A DNA stretch of 64,000 nt from an uncultured Ruminococcus sp. (GTDB lineage: Bacteria > Bacillota > Clostridia > Oscillospirales > Acutalibacteraceae): the NCBI GenBank assembly GCA_934476515.1, contig CAKSNZ010000001.1, positions 137,541 to 201,540 of the forward strand. Direction: 5' to 3'. The notes under the pieces are model-generated. The model worked only from the letters and a program-made list of their open reading frames with translations, had not been told where the DNA came from and ran no database searches. A program made the translations under genes and the position numbers. Of the stretch, positions 55,156-63,964 are shown one piece after another; within the stretch, counting starts at the first letter, position 1, and each line of letters starts with the position of its first letter.

Positions 55156-55803
55156 TTGAAACACTACTTTAGAAATCTATCCTATTCCGCTCAGATTGTA
55201 ATTCTTATTACAGTTTGTGCTATATTTTCTTTTTATCTTGGTCTTCAAGATTCTAAGAGCCAAGTTATTATAACAGGTGTAATTTTACCCATTTTTATAG
55301 CTGCTTTTTCTGTTTTGCTAAATAAAATCGTTGAATCAAATAAAATGTATGTCAATTTAAGATTATATAATTACAACCAATTTAAAAAATCAGTAAATAT
55401 AGGAAAAGACCACCTTTACAAAATATTCACAAACAATGAACAAAAGAAAAACGATTGTATTTTTCTTGAAATTGAAAATACCGGTACTACTCTTATTTCA
55501 GCTATTGAAATTATAATAAATAGAGGTGATCCCAAAAAAGATAAATATTATTTTTTTAAATCATCTTTAACCCCGGGTCATAAAGAATACATAGAAATAG
55601 ACTATAAAGAGAGTTCTATAAATGATATTTTATTAATTACATATCTAAATAATACAGATAAACTACATTATTTTAACTCTATCACACATATTGACAACTT
55701 TACATATTTCAAAGACCATAGCAATAAAAAACGAGAATATAATCACAGAAAAATTCCCTCTGACAACAAAATAAATTTATATGAAACATATACCAAACTA
55801 TAA
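55156..55803 (+). CDS. Two-helix membrane protein of unknown function, possible immunity
   Basis: Two N-terminal membrane helices (about 12-28 and 36-57), then a cytoplasmic or external soluble domain of about 150 residues with FLEIENTGTTLISAIEI, a beta-sandwich look. The start is TTG at 55156; AAAGGA is further upstream than usual. It lies 150 bases after the ABC gene, outside the tight operon. Immunity for the bacteriocin is a guess from position. Confidence 0.55.
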   Translation: MKHYFRNLSYSAQIVILITVCAIFSFYLGLQDSKSQVIITGVILPIFIAAFSVLLNKIVESNKMYVNLRLYNYNQFKKSVNIGKDHLYKIFTNNEQKKNDCIFLEIENTGTTLISAIEIIINRGDPKKDKYYFFKSSLTPGHKEYIEIDYKESSINDILLITYLNNTDKLHYFNSITHIDNFTYFKDHSNKKREYNHRKIPSDNKINLYETYTKL

Positions 55804-55850
55804 CACAAAATACTTTGTTCTAATATATTTATATTTCACCCACCTCTGTT

Positions 55851-56208
55851 ATGCCACATAACTACATAATATCTTCTGACGACTATACAAGATTTAGTGA
55901 TATATGTCTGAAAAGTATGTGCGACAATTTGGTTATGTTTAATGTAGGTAAAGAAGTTCGAAAAAAACTTGGTCTGGGTAGTGAACAACGGGGAGAAAAC
56001 TTGCTAACAAATTTAGGACTTATTCAACAGAACACACTTGTTTTGAAGATAATGCGATGTTGTAGCAGCTGTTCAATGTTTTCAGTATTTCAATGCAACT
56101 AAATCAACAGACATATTATTATAAAATAAAATTAACAGACTACAATGATTCAAAGTCTCAAATAGAAAAAACCACAATCAAATTGTCTATGAACTTAAAC
56201 TAGATAAT
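55851..56208 (+). pseudogene. Possible broken gene (low confidence)
   Basis: An 83-codon frame from ATG 55851 (MPHNYIISSDDYTRF) has no ribosome-binding site. Near 56035 a shift by two bases would allow coding-like sequence (QLNQQTYYYKIKLTDYND) to run on to 56203 after one stop. A decayed gene is possible. The rest of 55804-56385 is AT-rich without other features. Confidence 0.3.
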
Positions 56209-56385
56209 CAATTAAAGTTTTGATGAGGATTATTTAAAATCGCTCTATTTAAATTTTGAACACAGTTTATGAAATGAACAATTTTCATAGAACATTCTAA
56301 TCATTAACATAATTAAATCAAGCATATTTGAACAATTAATTAAATCTTAATTAAGAGTAATATGAAATACTTTTGGGGAGTAAAA

Positions 56386-58425
56386 ATGTACATAGCTATA
56401 CCTATTCCTAATTTAGTGTTATATGAATCAATAACATTAAATAATATAAATTTAGTTTCTATATCAAATATTATTGACAGCAATTCGAACTGTAGTAACT
56501 TAATAAATGTGATACATAAAAACGAAGAGATTTTTGACGAAAGTATAGATAGTTATGCCATATACTATACAGACGAAAATCTTGATTTTTCTGATAAAAA
56601 TTCATTGGTTGAACATTTAATAAAACCAGTGGATTATGCACTAGACTGCCTTAGAATATCTTTGAATTCATATATGCATCATGAACAGTTTGTAGGAATT
56701 CCTGGACTGTACAATGGATATAAGATAGTAATTCTCATTGATGATAGTTTTAATTTCAATCAACTTATTATAGGGGACAAAGTATTCAATCTATTGGTAG
56801 AAGGAATTGGGTGCGATGCAAGTGATTATACCTGCGATCATAGTATAAATAACTTACTATTATCAAAAAGAAATGATGAAGTTTATAATAAGTACAGAGA
56901 GATATTACATCGTTGCTGCAATAATATGCAAATATATGACACGGACAACAGCTTTTCTTATTTGTTTTCAATGGCTGAATCACTAATTCCAAGTGAGATT
57001 AATAGTTTTCAGAAAAAAAAGAGACAAATTCTATCTTTTATTTCAAAAGATCAAAATGAATTTGACATACTTTCTCAACAATTTTATTTTTATAGCAAAG
57101 TGGTTAGGACGGAAGTATTCCACAATGGAAAAACACTCTTAGAAATTCTTGATTGGAAAAAAGTATTGGAAATGCTAGAAGATTTGCACTTGCTAATAGT
57201 TAGATTCTGCCTAAAAGCAATCAAATCTGAAATCAAGTCATTCGACAGGTTACAGAAAGAAATATTATTTAGAGAAAAATCCTTTGTGTACAATACTCCA
57301 GTAGAGGAAAAATTATCAATCAATGTATCATTTGTTCCCGATCATACATGCGACTACTACTGTGAAATACCGAACTTATATATAAATAAAATAATCAAAA
57401 TTGGTGATGTTTTATTAATACCTAAAGATATACAAAAACACATTCACAAGATCAAAGAAACTTACTGTTATGGAGTTGAAATTTGTAATAATATTTGTAA
57501 TGATAATATTGAAATAGTAGAAAGTTCAATGCCTGTCCGCAACGATTTCCCACATCATGATATGTTTTTTTCTATTAATAACAGTTTGAACCCAATAACC
57601 GTATGGGATGTAGATATTATCTATACTACAATATTATATAACAATATTAATGAGACTACTGCAGTTTTAGAGAAACAGCCCTATTGGAAAACAGAGTTAA
57701 AAACATTTAGCTTTGATTATACTGCAAGATTTGTTGATTATATTTGTAATAAAATACAAAAAATATTTGATTATTATGTTTTGTGTGAGCCTTTTGATTT
57801 CATTGCAGACCATTTGCCTCCTTTAGTTGGTATTAATAAATGTGGGATAAGAGGTGCAAATATAATACCCAATAATAGCAATCAGTATATATCTCTTCCT
57901 GGTCGTGTGTTTGGTGAATATTATGCTCCTAATGAAAACTACTCATTGAATTTGTCTAAGCAATCTAATACACTTTATAAATGTTTATTTCAAAAGAGAG
58001 ATGATGAGGTATTTAACATTAATAAAAATGCATTACACCGTCTTGCACAAAGCTACTATTTTTATGATTTAACACATTTAACAATAGAGGTATTTAATAT
58101 TTTAGATATGCTTTATCCTATTAGCTTAAAAAGTAAAAGAATTATTAATCATATAGCAACATTTATTAGCAAATCACAAGAGGAAAAGCTACAAATATCA
58201 AATGAACTTAAAGAATTAAAAAGAACAATCAGAGATCCAATTGTACATAACGGAAAAAGTATAATTGAATTAGGAATCAATAAGCAAGAAATTATTGATG
58301 TAATAAGAAAAATATCGCAAGTTATTATATCTTATTGTGAAAATGTTTTTCAACTTGGTGTCACCAATTTTGAACAATTAATTACTGAGAAAGAAAGAAT
58401 TTTAAAGACGCAAATGCAACAGTAA
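56386..58425 (+). CDS. Tandem HEPN-like protein (two RX4H motifs)
   Basis: 679 residues in two homologous halves. Each half has a beta-rich N-terminal region and a helical HEPN-like C-terminal region. Matching landmarks: KRNDEVYNKYREILHRC and KRDDEVFNINKNALHRL; LIPSEINSFQKKKRQILSFIS and LYPISLKSKRIINHIATFIS; VRTEVFHNGK (Arg241, His246) and IRDPIVHNGK (Arg616, His621). R-x4-H with Asn-Gly after it is the RNase-type motif of HEPN, as in Apea-like proteins used in phage defence. Both copies are intact. The ATG at 56386 follows GGGGAG and is preferred to 56362. No partner antitoxin is seen beside it. Confidence 0.6.
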   Translation: MYIAIPIPNLVLYESITLNNINLVSISNIIDSNSNCSNLINVIHKNEEIFDESIDSYAIYYTDENLDFSDKNSLVEHLIKPVDYALDCLRISLNSYMHHEQFVGIPGLYNGYKIVILIDDSFNFNQLIIGDKVFNLLVEGIGCDASDYTCDHSINNLLLSKRNDEVYNKYREILHRCCNNMQIYDTDNSFSYLFSMAESLIPSEINSFQKKKRQILSFISKDQNEFDILSQQFYFYSKVVRTEVFHNGKTLLEILDWKKVLEMLEDLHLLIVRFCLKAIKSEIKSFDRLQKEILFREKSFVYNTPVEEKLSINVSFVPDHTCDYYCEIPNLYINKIIKIGDVLLIPKDIQKHIHKIKETYCYGVEICNNICNDNIEIVESSMPVRNDFPHHDMFFSINNSLNPITVWDVDIIYTTILYNNINETTAVLEKQPYWKTELKTFSFDYTARFVDYICNKIQKIFDYYVLCEPFDFIADHLPPLVGINKCGIRGANIIPNNSNQYISLPGRVFGEYYAPNENYSLNLSKQSNTLYKCLFQKRDDEVFNINKNALHRLAQSYYFYDLTHLTIEVFNILDMLYPISLKSKRIINHIATFISKSQEEKLQISNELKELKRTIRDPIVHNGKSIIELGINKQEIIDVIRKISQVIISYCENVFQLGVTNFEQLITEKERILKTQMQQ

Positions 58426-58640
58426 GCAAAGTGTCTTGTAACAGAACGAGGTGTGCTTTCTTCACTCGTCGCTGTGCTGACTCAGAATGCACACATCGTC
58501 GGCACCTTTTCTAATACTGCGTATATTATGCCAAACTGTTTTTCAAACAACTCTTCATGTGTGTGATATTTCAAAATTTCCCTGGCCGATTGTTTGTCTT
58601 GTCAGAAAAAACAATTATGCGTGTTTCGTATGGAAAGAGT

Positions 58641-59864
58641 TTACAACTCAAACCCATCCGTTACCCCTTTCAGTTTTGTCAAATCTCTTTTCACATAATA
58701 CAATTCTGTGATTTCGGAAGTTGTATGTCCGAGCAAATCGGCAACCTGTCTTGGAGTTAAGGATTTTATTGAACCGTCAGGTTGCTTTATGCCGTTTACG
58801 AGGTTTGTTGCGAAGGTATGACGGAGCGAATGTAAGCCTTTGGTTTCTATGGCTGTGGCTTTGAGGATTCTGTAATAGCGTTTCCTGAAATTTACAGGTC
58901 GGGTGAAATTTCCGTTTTCATCGGGTATCAGCGGTGAATCTTCTCCGAAGTAGAGTTCATTTCTCAGGTCAAGTATCATTTCTATTGCAGTATCGTTCAG
59001 CGGAACATCTCTTTTACTTGTGGCACTTTTGAGCTTGCCGACTTTTACTTCTCGTCCTTTTTCTGCTGTTACACCGTCACGCTTTGAGATTTTCTTTACA
59101 CCTCTGTTAAGGTGCATTACACGATTGTCAAGGTCAATGTCGCTGTTAAGTAGTCCGAGTGCTTCGCCTGTTCTCAAACCGGTATTCAGCATAAGAATAT
59201 ATGCTGCGGCTTGCTGATATTTTCTCTTGCCGTTTGAGAATGTGCTAAATGCTTCATCTTTGAATATTTTAATTTCTTCCAGCGTGAATACCGTTATGGT
59301 TTCGCTCGTCGGAAGATTTTCTTTGTCCTGAGCCGCCAGAAAGTTGCTCTTCTTTATCATGGGCGCACTTATCATAGGATTTCTGTCAATGTACTCTTGC
59401 TGGGTGAGATAGCGAAAATACTCATTCAGCACATTATGCACTTTCTTAACTGTTGTGTAAGCATAACCCTCGTTCATTTTGTCATTGAGTAATTTTTTAA
59501 TATCTGCCGACTTAACATCTCCGACTACCTTTTCACCGATATACGGATAGATTTGATTTTTCGCTGTACATTCGTATCTGTCGTAGGTGGTGCGTTCAAC
59601 AGACGGAAACTTAAACACCTCAAGCCAGTTCTGCATACTGTCTTTCAGTCTTTTCTTTGTTTCCTGCGACTCAATTATTGAGTCATTAAACGCCGCAATA
59701 TATTCCGTCATTTTCTTATTGACCTCGGCTTTTGTTGTACCCGAAAAGCTCTTTCTTTTTCGCTCTCCGCTTTCATCCATATACCAAACAACACCGCCCC
59801 AACGATTATCCGTCCTCCTGAAAGCATTGCCCGTTAGTAAGTAATTTTCTTGTTGACATAACAT
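58641..59864 (-). CDS. Tyrosine recombinase / integrase of the mobilizable element
   Basis: 408 codons: N-terminal AP2-like arm-binding segment (RWGGVVWYMDESGERKRKSF), SAM-like core-binding domain, and catalytic domain with GLRTGEALGL (Arg), HSLRHTFATNL (His-x-x-Arg), LGHTTSEITELYY (His and nucleophile Tyr). Related to integrases of Clostridia ICEs/IMEs. The ATG at 59864 follows AAGGAGG closely; TTG at 59867 is an alternative. The attachment site should lie near its 3' end. No clear att repeat was found by eye. Confidence 0.93.
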   Translation of the reverse strand: MLCQQENYLLTGNAFRRTDNRWGGVVWYMDESGERKRKSFSGTTKAEVNKKMTEYIAAFNDSIIESQETKKRLKDSMQNWLEVFKFPSVERTTYDRYECTAKNQIYPYIGEKVVGDVKSADIKKLLNDKMNEGYAYTTVKKVHNVLNEYFRYLTQQEYIDRNPMISAPMIKKSNFLAAQDKENLPTSETITVFTLEEIKIFKDEAFSTFSNGKRKYQQAAAYILMLNTGLRTGEALGLLNSDIDLDNRVMHLNRGVKKISKRDGVTAEKGREVKVGKLKSATSKRDVPLNDTAIEMILDLRNELYFGEDSPLIPDENGNFTRPVNFRKRYYRILKATAIETKGLHSLRHTFATNLVNGIKQPDGSIKSLTPRQVADLLGHTTSEITELYYVKRDLTKLKGVTDGFEL

Positions 59865-59942
59865 CAAGCCTCCTTTTCAAGTACAACAACATACCATAAA
59901 TGAGTCTGAATATCCAGACCAAATTTAAAACTCTCAAAAATC

Positions 59943-60011
59943 GCCCGTGTCGGTTTTATTCATCTTTTTCGATTACTTTGCTACTGAATGCAACAAAATC
60001 GCAACACGGGC
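59943..60011. repeat. Inverted repeat between integrase and relaxase
   Basis: GCCCGTGT (59943-59950) and ACACGGGC (60004-60011), 53 bases apart, in the gap between the relaxase stop and the integrase start. Could be a regulatory structure or recombinase arm sites. Confidence 0.35.
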
Positions 60012-60033
60012 AACACATGGCTCAACAGAGGGA

Positions 60034-61392
60034 TTACATTGACATTGTAAATTCCTGCTCTTCATCATTTTCAATTTCATTCCGATTAACTGTTCTGTCG
60101 GTTTTAAGTCCGTGAGCAACCTTTTTCTCTTCAAGTTTAGATTTTAGTTTGCTGTCAACCTGACCGAATAATTTAGCTCGTTTACGCTTGCAACTGTTTT
60201 CAATCAATTTTGCGAGCGTAAGGACTATTCCTGAAACAGATTGCTCAACACTTGATTTATCAAATTTCATTGTCGGAGTTGCTTTGGATAATAAATTGAC
60301 CGACTTCAAAATATAGTTCTTGATACTTCTTAATTCTTTGTTATTTTCAAGCGGTATATCAGGTTTTTCGTTATCGTAATACAGCAACAGTTTTTCTCTG
60401 TTGATTTCATTCCACCTTGAATAGAGCTTTGCAAGATTTTTATCATTTGCAAGTTCGGCTACAATACTATTAACGATTTCTTTGATTGATTTTGGAAGAT
60501 AGCCGTACATCAACCTGTCGTTGTAACTTTTGAGCTGTTCGGCAAGTTTTCTGAACAGCTCAACCATTTTGTCAGAAACATAAACATCAGAATTAATTTT
60601 TGCAACTAAATCATCAATTAAATTCTTTGCTTCATTCTTAAGTACATCACGGATTTCTGTCTGCATTTCAAACAACTTGTACTGCTCATTTCTGAATATA
60701 TCATTACCGAATGAACTACGCATACTCTCAATGCCATTGTTAGTAAGATAGCCTTGTCCTGATTTAGAATAAACAAGCAGATGTATGTGGGGATGATGTG
60801 TTGTATTGTGAAATGCACCGTACCATTGCAAGTCGCTTGGCTCTATTTTATGAGCTTTGGCAATCTCAAGAGCATTTCTTCTGACAAGGCTTTTCCAAGC
60901 ATTTGCGTTATTGTAGCCAAGTCTTTCGGCATCTTCTCTTTTAAGACTTATGATATAAGTCCACACAATTCCGTTGTGACTTGAAACTTCATCCGCTACC
61001 TCATCAAGATTTATTTTCTCATCAGTTTGAGAAAATAATCCGTGTTTACCTAACTTCTCAACACCCGGTCTTTCGGCATAATATGAAACTAACTTTTTAA
61101 CACCGTCTATTCTGTCAGCATTGCGTTCAAGGAATTCGTTGAGAAACTCCGTTGCATTAACCTTAGTTTTATTTTCAAGATAAGACTTCATCTCGGGATA
61201 ATCCCAAGCTTCAGGAACGGTTTTAAGTGCAGTACATATTAAATCATTTTGTTTCTTGGTAGCAGGAGTGTTATCGATACCGTTTGGCAGTTTTTCAACA
61301 CCATCACGAGTGCCCATGTATTTTATCAGCTTACCTGCATTTGATGATGCAGGATTTTTAATGTACCGACTTGTAAAAATTATTTTAGGCAT
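60034..61392 (-). CDS. MobP-type relaxase (MobP3-like)
   Basis: Nicks oriT and leads strand transfer. Conserved start MPKIIFTSRYIKNP, then KYMGTRDGVEKL, and the metal-binding histidines in AFHNTTHHPHIHLLVYS near residue 200. A long helical C-terminal region follows. Three bases separate its start from the MobC-like stop. No type IV secretion genes are nearby, so the element is mobilizable rather than self-transmissible. Confidence 0.87.
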   Translation of the reverse strand: MPKIIFTSRYIKNPASSNAGKLIKYMGTRDGVEKLPNGIDNTPATKKQNDLICTALKTVPEAWDYPEMKSYLENKTKVNATEFLNEFLERNADRIDGVKKLVSYYAERPGVEKLGKHGLFSQTDEKINLDEVADEVSSHNGIVWTYIISLKREDAERLGYNNANAWKSLVRRNALEIAKAHKIEPSDLQWYGAFHNTTHHPHIHLLVYSKSGQGYLTNNGIESMRSSFGNDIFRNEQYKLFEMQTEIRDVLKNEAKNLIDDLVAKINSDVYVSDKMVELFRKLAEQLKSYNDRLMYGYLPKSIKEIVNSIVAELANDKNLAKLYSRWNEINREKLLLYYDNEKPDIPLENNKELRSIKNYILKSVNLLSKATPTMKFDKSSVEQSVSGIVLTLAKLIENSCKRKRAKLFGQVDSKLKSKLEEKKVAHGLKTDRTVNRNEIENDEEQEFTMSM

Positions 61393-61395
61393 TTA

Positions 61396-61797
61396 TTAAC
61401 CTCGTTGGAATTTGTACGCATTTTCAAATGTTATGATACCGTTGTTCCTTGCGACTTCTTCTGCACAGAGATTATTCAGTGCCGACAATGAAACTCTATC
61501 AATCTGATTTGTTGCTGATATAACATTACTTAGCTTTGCCTGTTCAACAGCCACCTTAAAAAGCATCTCAGAAATATTTTTCTCAACACTTTCAATCTCA
61601 CTTTTAATAGTCTGAGAGAGTATTGGCGAGAGATAATCAATACATTTCTTCTGATGAAGATAACCAATGTAAAACTGAACAGCCTGACAGACAAAGTCAC
61701 TCTTTGAAGTTGCATTTGCTGTATCAAGCATTTCTGTAATCTCTTCAACCATTGAAGGTTTCATCCAATAGGCATATTTTTTCTTGTTTTCGCTCAT
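61396..61797 (-). CDS. MobC-like relaxosome accessory protein
   Basis: The N-terminal region KKYAYWMKPSMVEEITEML, SKSDFVCQAVQFYIGYL looks like a ribbon-helix-helix DNA-binding fold, followed by helices. The gene precedes a relaxase, the standard place for the oriT-binding accessory protein. The ATG at 61797 follows GAGGAG at ten bases. Confidence 0.7.
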   Translation of the reverse strand: MSENKKKYAYWMKPSMVEEITEMLDTANATSKSDFVCQAVQFYIGYLHQKKCIDYLSPILSQTIKSEIESVEKNISEMLFKVAVEQAKLSNVISATNQIDRVSLSALNNLCAEEVARNNGIITFENAYKFQRG

Positions 61798-61878
61798 TTT
61801 TGATAGACTCCTCAATTTCTGATTTTTGACATACTGTAAAGCCCCATAACAGTCGGCTCTGCCGTCTGATGTGACTCC

Positions 61879-61895
61879 GTGGGGAGACGCCCCAC
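61879..61895. other. Candidate oriT region hairpin
   Basis: GTGGGG-AGACG-CCCCAC stem in the 139-base gap upstream of the mobilization genes, beside a second small GC-rich hairpin at 61855-61865. Intergenic inverted repeats just before mobC-relaxase operons are typical nick regions; the nick cannot be located. Confidence 0.35.
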
Positions 61896-61936
61896 TTTAA
61901 CCTGCTTAAAATAATTTCCTCGAAAAATCGGCTCAA

Positions 61937-62296
61937 TTATGCGTTCCTCCGCAACTGCTCATTATGGAAGCAATCAATAGCTTCTGCAATAGGTCGGATA
62001 GTATATAGCAAAGTTCCGTTATGTTTTTGTCCGTCTTTTGTAATTACCTCTGTTCTCTCGGTCGAGATTAAATGTTTATCTTCAAGGCTTTGAACATATT
62101 TCCTGACTGTATTTTGACTCATTTTTAAAGCTTGTCCAATTGTACGGTAGCTGGGATAGCACTGATATGTTTTCCTGTTCTCGCATCTCAGAAGATAGCT
62201 GTACACAGCAATTTCTCCCGATGATAAACCAAGACAGAATATTTCATTCGGCAGAGTAAAGTAATGTTTTGTATTATTTATAGAATTATATTTCAA
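61937..62296 (-). CDS. Helix-turn-helix protein (replication initiator-like)
   Basis: 119 aa: HYFTLPNEIFCLGLSSGEIAVYSYLL, then winged HTH with YRTIGQALKMSQNTVRKYVQSLEDKHLI. It resembles the HTH of element replication initiators and regulators. The start is TTG at 62296, overlapping the excisionase stop as TTGA and with AGGAGG seven bases ahead; the frame upstream is rejected because it contains that site. Confidence 0.75.
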   Translation of the reverse strand: MKYNSINNTKHYFTLPNEIFCLGLSSGEIAVYSYLLRCENRKTYQCYPSYRTIGQALKMSQNTVRKYVQSLEDKHLISTERTEVITKDGQKHNGTLLYTIRPIAEAIDCFHNEQLRRNA

Positions 62297-62502
62297 ATGC
62301 TTCCTCCTGTATTCTGCTCCACCCACTCACAGAACTTTTCTTTTGGAACAACCATTCTTGAACCTATTTTCAGAACAGGGAAGCCCTTTGATCTGACCAA
62401 TTCATATGCACTTGTCTTTGATATTCCAAGTACCTTTGCAATCTCCTGCACCGATAACATCAACGGAAGTTCATCATAGCTTTTGTAAAAATTCTCATTC
62501 AT
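62293..62502 (-). CDS. Excisionase-family HTH protein
   Basis: 69 aa MerR-like HTH: LSVQEIAKVLGISKTSAYELVRSKGFPVLKIGSRMVVPKEKFCEWVEQ, with the wing typical of Xis/excisionase proteins. The ATG at 62502 follows GAGGTG at eight bases. Pairs functionally with the integrase at 58641. Confidence 0.85.
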   Translation of the reverse strand: MNENFYKSYDELPLMLSVQEIAKVLGISKTSAYELVRSKGFPVLKIGSRMVVPKEKFCEWVEQNTGGSI

Positions 62503-62632
62503 CTTCATCACCTCTGATTTTAGGGTAACAAAAAATTGACAGTGAAACAATAGAATTGTATAATCTTAGTTGGAGTGATGTTGATTATCGAAAATATAAA
62601 GCATTTACATTTTCTAATTTGGGGAGCAGATT

Positions 62633-63946
62633 ATGAAGAAAGATTACTCGGAATATAAACATCCAGATTATGAAAAATATAATATTGCAAGGCAAAGCAA
62701 CAGCTATGTGTACTATGATTTCTTCATTAACTTTGCATCATTCGATCCGGACTCGAAGTTGTTTTCAATCAAAGTTGATAGGGTTAATGAAGACCTGTCT
62801 ATGAAGGATGCTATTGATGAATTTGAAGAACTTGAACGGTCACTCAGAGAGGTTCATCCTGATATTTTGTCTGATGAAGATATTGCTGATTATGAACAGA
62901 GTAGGGTTGAAGGCTTAGAGAAAAACAGAGCCTTGCGAGAACATTTCTCTGCAAAATATAATATTGACTGGGATGAGAGTGACGAGTATTTTCAAGATCT
63001 TATGGATGAATACGAAATTAAAAAAGAAGAGCCGCTTCATAATGTGCTGAGCGGTGCTGTAATTAACCTGCAAATAGGTGAGGGAATACTTGATTTTATC
63101 TATGCAGACTTTAAAACACCATTTGAAGAAAGCTACGGATTTGTTTCTGCTTTTGACTCCTTGATTAAGACCAATGAAGAGAAACTGAACTTTGAATTTA
63201 ATGAAAAACCTGAAAAAATATACAACTGCAATCAGGAAAATGTTGAAATGTTTTTCAGGTATACAGACAGCAAACTTTTCATTGAGAATATAGCAAATGC
63301 GTCTTTATACTCAGCAATTTGTCCTCCGGTGTTTTTGAAAGAAAACTTACCAGTTGAAGGTCTAACGTGGTATTACAACTATCTAATTACATTACAGAAT
63401 GAGTATAAGGAGCTAATAGAATTCTGTTTTGACGAGGACTTTTATCCGGAAGTAATGGAGAAAATCAAGCCGGCTGAAAGGTATTATCTTTACAAAATAA
63501 TACATAACCAGCCTCTGACAATTCAAAGAGAGGAGTATTTTAGTTACAGCAGAAGCAATCCAAATGGAAAAATCCTGCTGATTCATTTATCTCAAGAGGA
63601 TTTTCTCAGCAGAGTTATGAATGAATATGAGCCGACTGAACAGCATAAGGAATTTCAGAAGAAATATAAATTAAGTGATGCCGAAATGGAAGTGTTCTGC
63701 CGTTTTCCTATTTCCCCTAATACGAGTTATAAATTCAGGAACATCAGGAAAGCACTTGAACTTGAATTTACGAAAATGCTTGAACATGATATTCGTTTAA
63801 GAAAGTGCAAACGCTGTGGCAAGTATTTCATTATGAAAGGCAACTACAGCACAAACTACTGTGACAGAATTGCAGAGGGTGCAACACGGAACTGTCAGGA
63901 TATTATGGCACTTGAAAATTACAAAAGTAAAGATCCACCGGCTTAG
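62633..63946 (+). CDS. DUF6076-type zinc-ribbon protein of mobile elements
   Basis: 437 aa: acidic N-terminal half, central helical part, C-terminal zinc-ribbon RKCKRCGKYFIMKGNYSTNYCDR then NC. Divergent from the excisionase. Similar genes occur at this position in Clostridia elements; role unknown. GGGGAG precedes the ATG. Its last codons (CCACCGGCT) and stop are part of a hairpin, so the native C-terminus may have been replaced by an insertion. Confidence 0.75.
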   Translation: MKKDYSEYKHPDYEKYNIARQSNSYVYYDFFINFASFDPDSKLFSIKVDRVNEDLSMKDAIDEFEELERSLREVHPDILSDEDIADYEQSRVEGLEKNRALREHFSAKYNIDWDESDEYFQDLMDEYEIKKEEPLHNVLSGAVINLQIGEGILDFIYADFKTPFEESYGFVSAFDSLIKTNEEKLNFEFNEKPEKIYNCNQENVEMFFRYTDSKLFIENIANASLYSAICPPVFLKENLPVEGLTWYYNYLITLQNEYKELIEFCFDEDFYPEVMEKIKPAERYYLYKIIHNQPLTIQREEYFSYSRSNPNGKILLIHLSQEDFLSRVMNEYEPTEQHKEFQKKYKLSDAEMEVFCRFPISPNTSYKFRNIRKALELEFTKMLEHDIRLRKCKRCGKYFIMKGNYSTNYCDRIAEGATRNCQDIMALENYKSKDPPA

Positions 63947-63964
63947 CCGGTGGCTTTTCTTTTA
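63935..63964 (+). terminator. Hairpin overlapping the stop of the DUF6076 gene
   Basis: CCACCGGC / GCCGGTGG with TTA loop and CTTTTCTTTT tail; the stop TAG is inside it. Acts as a terminator but also resembles the end hairpins of IS200/IS605 elements. Confidence 0.65.
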
